Notes under the pieces: generated by a model
The model's input: the letters and a program-made list of their open reading frames with translations, nothing else
Databases searched by the model: none
Told to the model about the DNA's origin: nothing
Position numbers and translations under genes: made by a program
Shown here: in pieces, positions 1 to 9,666 of the stretch
Position numbering within the stretch: the stretch's first letter is position 1
Layout of the letters: each line of letters opens with the position of its first letter
Assembly (NCBI RefSeq): GCF_902497855.1
Contig: NZ_CABVHU010000004.1
Coordinates: forward strand, 186,001-250,000
Direction: 5' to 3'
DNA length: 64,000 bases
Source of the DNA: Pseudomonas fluorescens
GTDB lineage: Bacteria > Pseudomonadota > Gammaproteobacteria > Pseudomonadales > Pseudomonadaceae

Positions 1-1
1 C

Positions 2-2110
2 GAACGTTCACGCTATTTCGGCCCCGATCAGTTCACCGTCGAAGAGCGCGAAAACCGGGTGAGCGATGTGTTTTTCAGCTGGTTGAACACCCCCCGGGCC
101 GTCGACGCATTCTGGCGGGCGCAAACCCCGGAAATTCGCCAGCTCATGGACGGTTACGTGGCCGGTTACAACCGCGCCCTGAAAGAGCGTCGGGCCCAGG
201 GTTTGCCGCAGCAATGTCAGGGCGACTGGGTGCGGGAGATCACGCCCCAGGACCTGGTCAAGTTGACCCGTCGCCTGCTGGTCGAAGGCGGGGTCGGGCA
301 GTTCGCCGAAGCCCTGGCCGGGGCCACCCCACCCAAAGCCACGGCTCAAACAGCCGCCGCCCCTGCGTCGTTCCAGGTCGCCGATTCGCGCATGCAGCGC
401 TTTGCCCTGGATCGGGGCAGCAACGCGGTGGCGGTGGGCAGCGAGCGCTCCTTCAATGGCCGCGGCATGTTGCTGGCCAATCCGCATTTCCCCTGGGTCG
501 GCGGGATGCGCTTCTATCAAATGCACCTGACCATTCCCGGCAAGCTGGACGTCATGGGCGCCGCGTTGCCCGGGTTGCCGATGATCAACATCGGTTTCAA
601 CCAGCACCTGGCCTGGACCCACACTGTGGACTCGTCCAAGCATTTCACCCTGTACCGCCTGCAACTCGACCCCAAGGACGCGACCCGCTACCTGCTCGAC
701 GGCCAGTCGTTGCCGATGAAGCAACAGACGGTGACCGTGAACGTGAAGCAGCCGGATGGCCAGACCCGGGCGGTGTCCCATGTGGTCTACAGCTCGCAAT
801 TCGGCCCGATCGTGCAGTGGCCGGGGAAGCTCGACTGGGACCGTCAGTTCGCCTATAGCTTGCGCGATGCAAACCTGGATAACGATCGGGTGCTGCAGCA
901 GTGGTACGCGATGAACCGTGCATCCAGCCTCAAGGCATTGCAGGCGTCGGTGCATGAAATCCAGGGCATCCCCTGGGTCAACACCCTGGCGGCGGACGAT
1001 CAGGGGCAGACGCTGTATATGAACCTGTCGGTGGTGCCGAACGTCAATGCCGACAAACTGGCCAAGTGCAGTGATCCCCGGGCGGGGTTGCAGATGATCG
1101 TGCTCGACGGGTCCAACAGCGCCTGCGCCTGGGATATCGACCCGCAGGCGGCGCAACAAGGCATTTATGCGGCTGACCGGTTGCCGCAACTGTTGCGCAA
1201 GGACTTTGTGCAGCACTCCAACGATTCGGCCTGGATGGCCAACCCGGCACAACCGCTCACCGGTTTCTCGCCGCTGATCAGCCAGGATAGCCAGCCTTTG
1301 GGATTGCGTTCCCGCTTTGCCCTGGATCGCCTGGGTGCCTTGAGCAAGGCCGGCCCGATTGCGGCGGCGGACCTGCAACGGATGGTCATGGACGACCAGG
1401 TGTATCAGGCTACCCAGGTGATGCCGGACCTGCTGCAATTCTGCGCGGCGGACCTGGGCGGCGATGCGCCGACGCTGGCGTCAGTGTGCGCCAGCCTCGA
1501 GGCCTGGGACCGCAGTGCGAATCTCGACACTGGCATTGGGTGGGTGCATTTCCAGAACGTCATGGAGGCGTTGCAGGAAACGCCAGATGTCTGGCGTGTC
1601 GGGTTCGATCCAGAAGATCCGCAACACACGCCCCGTGGCCTGGCGGTGGATCGTCCGCCAGTGGCGCAGGCCGTCCGCGAGGCGATGCTGGCATCGGTTG
1701 AGCAGGTCAACCAGGCGGGTCTCAAGGCTGACAGCCGCTGGGGTGACATCCAGGTGGTCAGCAGTGGCGGCCAGCAAACACCGATTCACGGCGGACCCGG
1801 TACCCTGGGGGTCTACAACGCCATCCAGAGCGTGCCGAGGACCGACGGCAAACGCGAAGTCGTCAGCGGCACCAGCTATTTGCAAGTGGTGACCTTCGAT
1901 GACCAGGGGCCGCAGGCCCAGGGGCTGCTGGCATTCTCGCTGTCCAGTGACCCGGAATCGAAGTACTCCCGGGACCAGACCCTGGCCTTTTCGCAGAAGC
2001 AGTTGAGTGTGTTGCCGTTCACCGAGCAGCAGATCACGGCCGATCCGCAGTATCAGGCCCTGACGATTCGCGAGCAGGACGAAAAAGCCGGGAAGGTGGC
2101 CAAACAGTAA
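2..2110 (+). CDS. pvdQ: Acyl-homoserine-lactone / pyoverdine acylase PvdQ (5' part missing)
   Basis: Periplasmic Ntn-hydrolase that removes the fatty acyl chain from the pyoverdine precursor and can also cleave long-chain acyl-homoserine lactones. The reading frame is open from base 2, so the signal peptide and the start of the alpha chain lie outside the window. The autoproteolytic site is visible: Gly followed by the nucleophile Ser (codon 419-421) in [12 protein letters not shown], with His at beta-chain position 23 in ANPHFPW and the oxyanion-region Asn in VQHSNDSAW. The beta chain matches P. aeruginosa PvdQ as I remember it along its whole length (for example [14 protein letters not shown] and [11 protein letters not shown]). 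It ends on a hairpin shared with the convergent FecR gene. Family assignment is strong; substrate preference is inferred from the family. Confidence 0.93.
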   Translation, partial: ERSRYFGPDQFTVEERENRVSDVFFSWLNTPRAVDAFWRAQTPEIRQLMDGYVAGYNRALKERRAQGLPQQCQGDWVREITPQDLVKLTRRLLVEGGVGQFAEALAGATPPKATAQTAAAPASFQVADSRMQRFALDRGSNAVAVGSERSFNGRGMLLANPHFPWVGGMRFYQMHLTIPGKLDVMGAALPGLPMINIGFNQHLAWTHTVDSSKHFTLYRLQLDPKDATRYLLDGQSLPMKQQTVTVNVKQPDGQTRAVSHVVYSSQFGPIVQWPGKLDWDRQFAYSLRDANLDNDRVLQQWYAMNRASSLKALQASVHEIQGIPWVNTLAADDQGQTLYMNLSVVPNVNADKLAKCSDPRAGLQMIVLDGSNSACAWDIDPQAAQQGIYAADRLPQLLRKDFVQHSNDSAWMANPAQPLTGFSPLISQDSQPLGLRSRFALDRLGALSKAGPIAAADLQRMVMDDQVYQATQVMPDLLQFCAADLGGDAPTLASVCASLEAWDRSANLDTGIGWVHFQNVMEALQETPDVWRVGFDPEDPQHTPRGLAVDRPPVAQAVREAMLASVEQVNQAGLKADSRWGDIQVVSSGGQQTPIHGGPGTLGVYNAIQSVPRTDGKREVVSGTSYLQVVTFDDQGPQAQGLLAFSLSSDPESKYSRDQTLAFSQKQLSVLPFTEQQITADPQYQALTIREQDEKAGKVAKQ

Positions 2111-2135
2111 AACGATTGGTACTGGAGCGAAGAAT

Positions 2136-2168
2136 GAAGGCCGCACCCCCGCAAGGGCTGCGGCCTTC
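2136..2168. terminator. Bidirectional terminator between pvdQ and the FecR gene
   Basis: A perfect 10-bp stem (GAAGGCCGCA at 2136-2145 with TGCGGCCTTC at 2159-2168) encloses a C/G-rich loop and is followed on the plus strand by AGCTTTT. It lies between two convergent genes, and the stop codon of the minus-strand gene overlaps the outer arm. Confidence 0.75.
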
Positions 2169-3168
2169 AGCTTTTCGGCGTTTGTTGCGGAATGGCGTTG
2201 AGGACCGGGTTGCCGTCCTTGTTGCGGGTCAGGTAGACCGGCAGCACCTTGGGCAGCGACGCCACCAGGCTATTGAGTTCCTTGATGTTGTAGATGCCGC
2301 CAAGGCGGATCGAGCCGGTACTGTTGTCGGCCAGCATCAGCGGCTTGTCCAGGTATCGATTGATCAAGGGCAGGGCATCGGACAGCGCCAGATCATCGAG
2401 CACCAGTTTGCCGCTGCGCCAGGCCAGTGAATTATCGTTGGCGTAGGTCTGGCTGATCTGCGGTGTGTAGTCGCCATGTTTATAACGGGCCTGCATCGAC
2501 GGCCCGAGACGCAAGCCATCGCCCGGAAGATCATCATTGCTGCTCACCAGCACCGAACCTTCTATCAGGTTGACGCGCACCTGATCCTCATACATCCAGA
2601 CATTGAACCTGGTTCCGGTGACCCGAATCCTGCCGTCCGCTGCCCTGACGATAAAGGGGTGAGCGGTGTCATGGCTGACGCTGAAGAAAGCTTCGCCCTT
2701 ATCCAGCGTGACCCGACGATGATCCTTGTAGTTGCTGAACGTCAGTTCACTGCCCAGGTTCAGTTCCACCTGGCTGCCATCGCTCAGGGTGACTTGCCGA
2801 ACCGTATCGCCAGCCTCGAAGTGTTGGTAGGAATCGGGTAGCCAACCGAGGTTCCAGCCGCTATAGGCGGCCAGTGGCAACGCCAGGGCACACACGGCGG
2901 CGGCGATGCCGACCGTGCGCCAAGGCGTTGCTGGCTTGATCCGGACTGCAGGCACGATGGCGTCGGGACGAGGCAAATCCCCAGCGACTTCCCAAATGTC
3001 CAGCATGGCCTCGTACTCCAGCACATGAAGCGGATGAGCATCACGCCATTGTTCGAACGCCAGGCGCTCTTGCGCGGAGCAGTCGCTGGCGTGCAGACGC
3101 ATGCACCAGTGCGCAGCGGCATCGGTGATGGCGTCATATTGGGCTTGCGAGAGAGGGCTGTCGGTCAT
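2167..3168 (-). CDS. FecR-family anti-sigma factor / sigma regulator
   Basis: Inner-membrane regulator of an iron-starvation (ECF) sigma factor. The 333 aa protein has a cytoplasmic N-terminal domain with the conserved tryptophan-rich start (AAHWCMRLHA, residues 18-27), one membrane segment near residues 84-103, and a periplasmic FecR domain near residues 118-205 with DTVRQVTLSDGSQVELN and VTGTRFNVW. A C-terminal FecR-associated domain follows. No sigma-factor gene and no FecA-type receptor gene adjoins it. The length and the position beside pvdQ suggest the pyoverdine anti-sigma factor FpvR, which controls PvdS and FpvI in P. aeruginosa. I could not confirm this by alignment, so no symbol is given. 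Confidence 0.85.
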   Translation of the reverse strand: MTDSPLSQAQYDAITDAAAHWCMRLHASDCSAQERLAFEQWRDAHPLHVLEYEAMLDIWEVAGDLPRPDAIVPAVRIKPATPWRTVGIAAAVCALALPLAAYSGWNLGWLPDSYQHFEAGDTVRQVTLSDGSQVELNLGSELTFSNYKDHRRVTLDKGEAFFSVSHDTAHPFIVRAADGRIRVTGTRFNVWMYEDQVRVNLIEGSVLVSSNDDLPGDGLRLGPSMQARYKHGDYTPQISQTYANDNSLAWRSGKLVLDDLALSDALPLINRYLDKPLMLADNSTGSIRLGGIYNIKELNSLVASLPKVLPVYLTRNKDGNPVLNAIPQQTPKS

Positions 3169-3339
3169 TGACTCATCCTGATTTCCTGCATTCTAACCTT
3201 GAGCGAAGTCGACGAGAACAACCGTCATGGCAATTACCCATCAAACAGCAATGTTTTTCAATTAAACACGCTGAAAAACCGGTAGTTGCCATGCAGCATC
3301 CATAAAAAGAGTGAAAAAATAATCAAAAGCCTTTGGTCT

Positions 3340-6300
3340 TCAAGGCACGACTGCCGGTGTAACCGGTACTGGATCCAGTTGCCGGCCCATTTCACAGATG
3401 AGCATCGCTACCGAGTCCCCATTGCTCAGAATCGTATCGATCCGGATATGCGGATTCACACGGTCCAGGAAGGCGGTTCGGGCGTCGTTCAATGTTTTGG
3501 TACCGGTGATTTTTGTGATTTTCTTGGCGATATGAGCGGTTTCGGGAATGGAATCCATGCTTTCCCATGACCTCGTATCCTGGTTCTTTCGGGCAAACAA
3601 CTGATCACGGGGCGTTGCCATCGACAAGGCTTCACGCTGGATTCGCTCAGATTTTGCTTTCAACTTCGATCCGGCTTGCGTGACAGTGTCAATGAGATCG
3701 GTGAATGGAAATCTTGCCTCCAGATAGGCGATGTCGATCGTCTTGGCGAAATGGTGTGAAAACTCATGGATCAACGTCTCTGCCTGAGCATGAGCATCGA
3801 CCTCGAAATGCTCCGGCACAAAAAACTTGTAGTCATCGAGATCCTGTTTGAAGAAGGCATTTGAGAAGTACACTCTTTTTTGCATGTCGGATTGGACGGC
3901 AAATGCAATCACATTGTCAGTCGGTGAAGAGTTGGAACCAACGACGAACCTGTTGGTATCGAGTTCGTCCAGTCCCGGGTCCACCAGCGCTTGGCAGATG
4001 GGCACGATCACTTTTCTGATTTTGTCCAGAATCGGGGCGTCGATTGCGTTCACGTCAAAAAACGCTCTCAGAAAGATGTCAAGTCGAGTGCCTGGAGTGG
4101 CGGTACGCAACTGTGTAAAGTTGTGAAGGCAATTAAAGGCGTAGTACCTGGCCAAATCCATTGCTTGCACGATAGTCTGGGCTTTGGCGGGATATTTACG
4201 CCGTATTTCGTCCATGCCCTGTGCTTCGATATTAAACCCTCTCGATGCTATGAAACGGGTTGTGGCATTGTTCGCAAATCGGGATATCGCCTTGCCATAG
4301 TGAATGGATTGCGGGTCGGCACCGAGTACCAGCTGAGGACCAGGGGCTTTTTCCAGAAAGGGGCCCGTTTGCGTTTCGTTCACCATGCGCCAGGCCCCGC
4401 CGTGCTTTGCGACGCGATAGACTTTGCCCAGAACAGGGGCGTAGTGATGTGTGGTCGTAGGGTCGCGATAGGTGCCCTCCGTTGCATCTTTCTGAAACTT
4501 TTCCAGATCGACTGTCGGCGCTTCATACGCTTGCGCTGTTGTCCGGCTCGCGGAGGTGGTGTTGATGGCTGACCACTGCGGCGCAACGACAGGCTGTTCC
4601 GCCGGTTTGTTTACAACTTGTTCTACAGATTGTTCTACAGAGTGTTCAGCAGGGGGGGCAGCGGGTATTTCTGTCGAAGTGACTGCCGCAGGGGTAGAGG
4701 AGGCCGGATTTTCCTGCATCATCCGCCCCATCGTGACCATCTGCGCCACACCATAGATGAAGGATTTGAATGCACGTTTCCATTCCTGGTCTTGCAACGC
4801 CTCTGCAGAATCCTTGAAATCCTTGTAGGCCTGCCACAGAAACAGACCACAGGACAATTTGCCTGGCAGGAATCCAGACACCAGCTTGATCCCGGAACTG
4901 AACAGTTCCTTGGCTTTTTCCCAATCGGTTCGCGCGGTAACCGTGGATTGACTGCCCAGCATCTGCTTGAGCAGCAGGATGTTGTCCTGAAAAAGACGCT
5001 CCAGCACATTGCCGGTAATGGGGTTTGAAGCGAGGGTGATTTCGGTGGTTTCGCCCACGGTGGAATTGAGCAGATTTTGAAACGTCGCCCGGGACGATTG
5101 GGGCAGGCGCCGGATCAACAGGTCCTGCAATGGCCCTGGGGTATTGAGTGCGACAAGCAGACCGGTCTCGGTCTCGAATTCGGTGAAGGGTGGCCCGACA
5201 AAATAGGGCGCGTAGAGCACCTGCCGACCGGCCACGTCTTTGCCCGGGCTGATCAGGTACATCCCCAGGGCCTCGATGGCTGTGGCGCCGGCCGTGGATA
5301 TCAACTGCAGCGGGCGGATGATCGCGTCTGCCCCTTTGACCGCGGCCCGCGCCGTGGCATTGGGCATGTCCAGTAGCTGCTCGATTGCGTCGAACGCCTT
5401 CTCCGACAATTGCTCTTGCAGTTTGAGCGCGTGGGCCTCTTGCAGGAGGTGCCAGGGCAACTGTCGGAAGTAGCGTAGCTTTCGTGCTTTGGCATCGTCG
5501 CTGTCGCCCGACAATTGCTCCGAAAGCAACTGTTCATACACGGATTTGATGTTCAGCTGTAACAGCATTTGGTTGACAGCCGTGGTATCCATCCCTTTCG
5601 GCAGTGGCTTTGAAGTGGTCGAGGCTATGGAGAAACTTGTTCCCTGGAGCACATTGACGTGATTCAGCGCAAATTCGCTCAACGATTGTGCGGGGCCGGC
5701 GATGGCTAACGCCGGTGTAACCTTGATATTGTCGGGGTCAATGAAAGTGCCCTTGAAACGGGTTTTTTGCAGGGACACCAGCTGCTCATGCACATAGGCA
5801 GTGAGGGTTTTTATGCCATGCAGATAGTCTTTACCGTCCTCCAGGCTATGGCGGTGTTGCTCCATTATTTCGATATGTTTTTGCTGCTCGACCAGTGATG
5901 CCATTCCCAGCCAGGCAGGCAAATTTTGCCGAGTGGCGATGGCCTCGCCAATATCCTTGGCTCGCTGCAGATTGGTGTAGATGGGTTGCCGCTTGAGTGC
6001 GTCCAGGGCTTTTGTCTGTTTCGTTGCTGTCAGTTTCAGCGCGCGAACCTGGTCGCCAACCGCAAGAAAGTGTTCGATGGCCGTCTGTTGGCGGTGGAGC
6101 AGCAGATTGTTCTCGATTGGCCGAAAATTACCCAATTCGTACTTTTTATGGAACATGCGCTCGGCAGGCAGGAGATTTTCAAGCAGCATCAGTCGCTTGA
6201 TCGGGTCAAGCAGGCGTCGTTGCAGCTCGGTCCTGGCCGTGGCGACCGACTCAAAGGCCTCCAACCCAAGCGCCGGGGTCCAGAGAATCGCCCGGCCGGA

Positions 6301-8235
6301 ATTGGGTGTGTCCAGGCCCCCGCGTTCGGTGAGCATGAAACAATGGTGCACGGCCAGCGACGATGTATGGCCCTCGGTTTCAAGGCTGAACCAGTAGGCA
6401 TCCGGGCGAAATCCATTCAGCGCTTTACGCTGGCGGCGGGTGGGGCGGTCGGGGTCGAGTACCGTATCGACAATAGCCCTATCGACTTCCGACAATGTGC
6501 GGTTAAGTCGACGAAGGCTGGCCTCGCCACGAATACCTACCGACAGGGCATTGGCCAGTGCGGGTTTCATGTCTTCCAGGCTGGTTCTCTGCAGCGCACC
6601 GGTCGCCACAGGTTGCGCCTGCCACTGCTCTTCGAGAGCTGATTTCACGCTATCGAAGGTTTTAGACAGCGTTGTCGCCTTGTCGGCCAGAACAATTGAC
6701 GGACGCGATTGCCCCGTAATGACCTGCTGGGTGCTCCACCGACCCTGGGTTGGCATTTCCAACAACTGATTGTCGATCATGCTGCGCACGTCCAGTGCCT
6801 TGTCGAACAGCGCCGCAATACTCACGTCACCGTCGCTGTGCCGGAACACCCCCAGCGCGTATTCGACGTTATGCAGCTGTTTGTCGATGATTGAGTCAAA
6901 CAGCGACTCGAACACTGAACCTGCGATCGCGTCGCCGGAAACCTGAGCCTCCTTGAAGCCGAGAAAACGATGACGGTCTTCTTGTGTCAACAATTCGTAC
7001 AGTTCATCGTCATGCCCTTTGGCAACGGCCTTGGCGCGCACGGTGTCGTGCAAGTCATCAGGGCCATCAAGCACCTGCAATCCGCTGGCGGGGGTAAAGA
7101 GATAGGCATCCGGTTGAGCAATCATGAATGAGCCGGCCAGCTCAACGAAATCCGCGGTGTGTTCCCACAGGCGCACAGCTTCGGGAACCAGCGGTGATTG
7201 TGTGGTTCCAGTGGTACTGCGGTCGAATAAAACCTCCAGTGCCCGACTCTGTTCAGGACTGATGATCTTGTCCTGTCGCTTGAACAGGATGTCCGCCCGA
7301 GCCTTGTCGCTGATGGCCTGGATGAACAGCTTGCGTCGGGACTGCCCGTTCGGCAGCACATGATTCCAGTACGTCCGCAGTTTTTCGCCGAGCAACCAGG
7401 CTAGCCCGGCGGACGCGGTCTTGACTGCCTTTTTCCATATCTCGTTGTCGCGCTCGGCCTGGTCCGGATCGTCGGGGGCCAACGTTCGGTCCGGGTGGTT
7501 GAACGCTATGGTCTGGTCTGATGGCCAGCCTTGGTGGCGATAGAAAAGCATGAGGGCGTCACTGAGGGGCATCGATATTCCCGATGCGGAGTTCACACTC
7601 GAATCAATCCCGAAGTCGACCCGGGTGTCGCGTTGCTTCAGTCTTGCAAAAGAGCGGCCTAACAAACCGTCAAGAATCTCATTCAGCGAATCTGTCAACG
7701 GGGGCAGTTGTATTAACGCCTCCAGCAACCGCTGTGCATTCTGTTGCTGATGGTTCTTGATGACTGTTTTTTGGTCTTCGAATACCTCACCCTTGATGAT
7801 TTCGCGAGTGATCTCGGTGATCGTTTCGCCTTCCAGTTCGATGCGTTGGGCTATCGAGGCAAAACGCAACAGTTCATCGCGCTTGGACTCGTTGGTCAGT
7901 CGCAGAATCAGCTCTGCGGTGAGTGAATCGACGTCATCGAACTTCTCGATCCCGCCATAGGGCGTATACAGAATCGCATCTTTGTCGTCGGGCGTGGACG
8001 ACAACATGAAACACCCGGCCAATGGCACCGGCGCCTTGTCCTTTACCTTCAAAAACAGTTTTTCGGCAGACATGGGAGGCGTCTGCTTTTGTCGAAGTTC
8101 ATCGCTCGCCAACTCGATATGGCTGAGCCAGGAAAAGTCCTTGCTTGAAAGGGAGTGAGTTTTTCGGAGTTCTTCGTGCGTACCCGGCTCATCCAGCACT
8201 TGCGGAAAAAATAATGGGGAGGGAGAAGTGGTCAT
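3340..8235 (-). CDS. Giant dermonecrotic-toxin-like protein with C-terminal HExxH metalloprotease signature
   Basis: The 1631 aa protein resembles the large Pseudomonas proteins annotated as dermonecrotic toxin / DUF6543. A short module of the form FML...ILYTPxxGlexF recurs four times (about residues 73-100, 367-390, 630-660 and 989-1020), separated by long helical stretches. A more hydrophobic stretch follows (about 1125-1185), then a low-complexity Ala/Pro/Glu/Val linker near 1195-1240. The C-terminal domain carries HEFSH (1490-1494), then Asp1501 and Tyr1504 (HExxH-x6-D-x2-Y), and an N-G-D at 1605-1607, which is the arrangement of aspzincin (M35-like) zinc peptidases. There is no signal peptide and no obvious immunity or secretion gene beside it. 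A role as exported effector is inferred from the family; the catalytic signature is seen directly. Confidence 0.85.
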   Translation of the reverse strand: MTTSPSPLFFPQVLDEPGTHEELRKTHSLSSKDFSWLSHIELASDELRQKQTPPMSAEKLFLKVKDKAPVPLAGCFMLSSTPDDKDAILYTPYGGIEKFDDVDSLTAELILRLTNESKRDELLRFASIAQRIELEGETITEITREIIKGEVFEDQKTVIKNHQQQNAQRLLEALIQLPPLTDSLNEILDGLLGRSFARLKQRDTRVDFGIDSSVNSASGISMPLSDALMLFYRHQGWPSDQTIAFNHPDRTLAPDDPDQAERDNEIWKKAVKTASAGLAWLLGEKLRTYWNHVLPNGQSRRKLFIQAISDKARADILFKRQDKIISPEQSRALEVLFDRSTTGTTQSPLVPEAVRLWEHTADFVELAGSFMIAQPDAYLFTPASGLQVLDGPDDLHDTVRAKAVAKGHDDELYELLTQEDRHRFLGFKEAQVSGDAIAGSVFESLFDSIIDKQLHNVEYALGVFRHSDGDVSIAALFDKALDVRSMIDNQLLEMPTQGRWSTQQVITGQSRPSIVLADKATTLSKTFDSVKSALEEQWQAQPVATGALQRTSLEDMKPALANALSVGIRGEASLRRLNRTLSEVDRAIVDTVLDPDRPTRRQRKALNGFRPDAYWFSLETEGHTSSLAVHHCFMLTERGGLDTPNSGRAILWTPALGLEAFESVATARTELQRRLLDPIKRLMLLENLLPAERMFHKKYELGNFRPIENNLLLHRQQTAIEHFLAVGDQVRALKLTATKQTKALDALKRQPIYTNLQRAKDIGEAIATRQNLPAWLGMASLVEQQKHIEIMEQHRHSLEDGKDYLHGIKTLTAYVHEQLVSLQKTRFKGTFIDPDNIKVTPALAIAGPAQSLSEFALNHVNVLQGTSFSIASTTSKPLPKGMDTTAVNQMLLQLNIKSVYEQLLSEQLSGDSDDAKARKLRYFRQLPWHLLQEAHALKLQEQLSEKAFDAIEQLLDMPNATARAAVKGADAIIRPLQLISTAGATAIEALGMYLISPGKDVAGRQVLYAPYFVGPPFTEFETETGLLVALNTPGPLQDLLIRRLPQSSRATFQNLLNSTVGETTEITLASNPITGNVLERLFQDNILLLKQMLGSQSTVTARTDWEKAKELFSSGIKLVSGFLPGKLSCGLFLWQAYKDFKDSAEALQDQEWKRAFKSFIYGVAQMVTMGRMMQENPASSTPAAVTSTEIPAAPPAEHSVEQSVEQVVNKPAEQPVVAPQWSAINTTSASRTTAQAYEAPTVDLEKFQKDATEGTYRDPTTTHHYAPVLGKVYRVAKHGGAWRMVNETQTGPFLEKAPGPQLVLGADPQSIHYGKAISRFANNATTRFIASRGFNIEAQGMDEIRRKYPAKAQTIVQAMDLARYYAFNCLHNFTQLRTATPGTRLDIFLRAFFDVNAIDAPILDKIRKVIVPICQALVDPGLDELDTNRFVVGSNSSPTDNVIAFAVQSDMQKRVYFSNAFFKQDLDDYKFFVPEHFEVDAHAQAETLIHEFSHHFAKTIDIAYLEARFPFTDLIDTVTQAGSKLKAKSERIQREALSMATPRDQLFARKNQDTRSWESMDSIPETAHIAKKITKITGTKTLNDARTAFLDRVNPHIRIDTILSNGDSVAMLICEMGRQLDPVPVTPAVVP

Positions 8236-8473
8236 GGAGGTCTCGATAGGATCGCCATATCGGCGAATAATGAATGAGCCTCCAACCTAGGTGATGCCCG
8301 CGCGAGCAAGGTGGTAAATAGTTATCGCAGTGTGCCGTGCCGGGTCGGTTACATTGAGCCGGTTGAGCGGCATTCAATCGAAAGATTGACAGCTGGCTCG
8401 GGTCGCGTTGTTAATCGGTTTGCTTAACCCTCGTACGCTGTTGCCCCCTCCAATAATTAGTCTGGAGCTTCAG

Positions 8474-9514
8474 ATGTCTGCGCCACACGATCAAGTGTCT
8501 ACTGCTGTCTCGCAAAACCTGTCCTTCGAAGCGCTGACGGGCTTGCTTGAGAAGATCTTCCTGCGTCACGGTACGTCGGCCGAGGTCGCTCGCGTACTGG
8601 CGCAAAACTGCGCCGGCGCCGAACGCGATGGCGCCCATAGCCATGGCGTATTTCGCATCCCCGGGTACGTATCGACATTGCAAAGCGGCTGGGTCAATGG
8701 CCAGGCGGTGCCGGTGGTCGAGGATGTGGCCTCGGGTTTCGTCCGGGTCGACGCCGGCAACGGTTTCGCCCAACCGGCGCTCGAGGCGGCACGTGCGTTG
8801 CTGGTGGAAAAGGCCCGCAGTGCCGGCATTGCGGTGCTGGCGATTCGTAACTCTCACCATTTCGCCGCCTTGTGGCCGGATGTCGAACCCTTTGCCTATG
8901 AAGGGCTGGTGGCGCTGAGTGTGGTCAACAGCATGACCTGCGTCGTGCCGCACGGCGCCGATCGTCCCTTGTTCGGGACCAACCCGATTGCCTTCGCCGC
9001 GCCGCGGGCCGATGGCGAGCCGATTGTCTTCGACCTGGCCACCAGCGCCATTGCCCATGGCGATGTGCAGATTGCCGCCCGCAAGGGCGAACGCTTGCCC
9101 GTGGGCATGGGTGTGGACAGCCTCGGCCAGCCGACCCAGGATCCGAAAGCGATCCTGGAAGGGGGCGCGCTGTTGCCGTTCGGCGGGCACAAGGGCTCGG
9201 CACTGTCGATGATGGTGGAACTGTTGGCGGCCGCGTTGACCGGGGGGAATTTTTCCTTCGAGTTCGATTGGTCGAACCATCCGGGCGGCAGGACCCCCTG
9301 GACCGGTCAGTTGCTGATCGTCATCGACCCGAGCAAGGCGGCTGGACAGAGCTTTGCCGAGCGCAGCCAGGAACTGGTGCGGCAGATGCACGGTGTGGGG
9401 CTCAAGCGTTTGCCGGGGGATCGACGCCATCAGCAGCGGGCCAAGGCCGCTACCGATGGCATCCAGCTTGATGCTCAGACGTTGGCGGGTCTGCGGGAAT
9501 TGGCTGGACTGTGA
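8474..9514 (+). CDS. dpkA: Delta1-piperideine-2-carboxylate / pyrroline-2-carboxylate reductase
   Basis: NADPH-dependent reductase of the Ldh2/malate dehydrogenase-like family that reduces cyclic imines from D-lysine or D-proline catabolism to L-pipecolate or L-proline. The start at 8474 is preceded by GGAG and gives 346 aa, the family length; an upstream in-frame ATG at 8408 has no such site. Family sequences are clear: RDGAHSHGVFRIPGY, the catalytic-His region NSHHFAALWPD, FGTNPIAFAAPR and LPFGGHKGSALSMM. The sequence agrees closely with Pseudomonas DpkA as remembered. It stands alone, with no lysine-catabolism gene alongside. Confidence 0.9.
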   Translation: MSAPHDQVSTAVSQNLSFEALTGLLEKIFLRHGTSAEVARVLAQNCAGAERDGAHSHGVFRIPGYVSTLQSGWVNGQAVPVVEDVASGFVRVDAGNGFAQPALEAARALLVEKARSAGIAVLAIRNSHHFAALWPDVEPFAYEGLVALSVVNSMTCVVPHGADRPLFGTNPIAFAAPRADGEPIVFDLATSAIAHGDVQIAARKGERLPVGMGVDSLGQPTQDPKAILEGGALLPFGGHKGSALSMMVELLAAALTGGNFSFEFDWSNHPGGRTPWTGQLLIVIDPSKAAGQSFAERSQELVRQMHGVGLKRLPGDRRHQQRAKAATDGIQLDAQTLAGLRELAGL

Positions 9515-9564
9515 AATCTGCTGTTCATACTGGAACGGCGAGTTCGATGGGTAACGCTAGTCAG

Positions 9565-9664
9565 TGTAGGAGCGAGCTTGCTCGCGAAGGTCTCAAGCGC
9601 GCCGCGTTTATTCAGAAAACACGCGTCATCGTTAACGTCCATCGCGAGCAAGCTTGCTCCTACA
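9565..9664. repeat. REPIN (inverted REP pair)
   Basis: Two inverted REP cores, TGTAGGAGCGAGCTTGCTCG at the left and the complementary CGAGCAAGCTTGCTCCTACA at the right, enclose about 50 bp containing CGCGTCATCGTTAACGTCC. The same spacer recurs in the REPINs near 24774 and 62379. It lies between the convergent dpkA and DUF883 genes. Confidence 0.9.
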
Positions 9665-9666
9665 GC

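Noticed and set aside
4646..4924. Short open frames inside the giant toxin gene, considered as a hidden immunity gene
   Set aside because: They are out-of-frame shadows with no ribosome-binding sites, and the main frame is uninterrupted.
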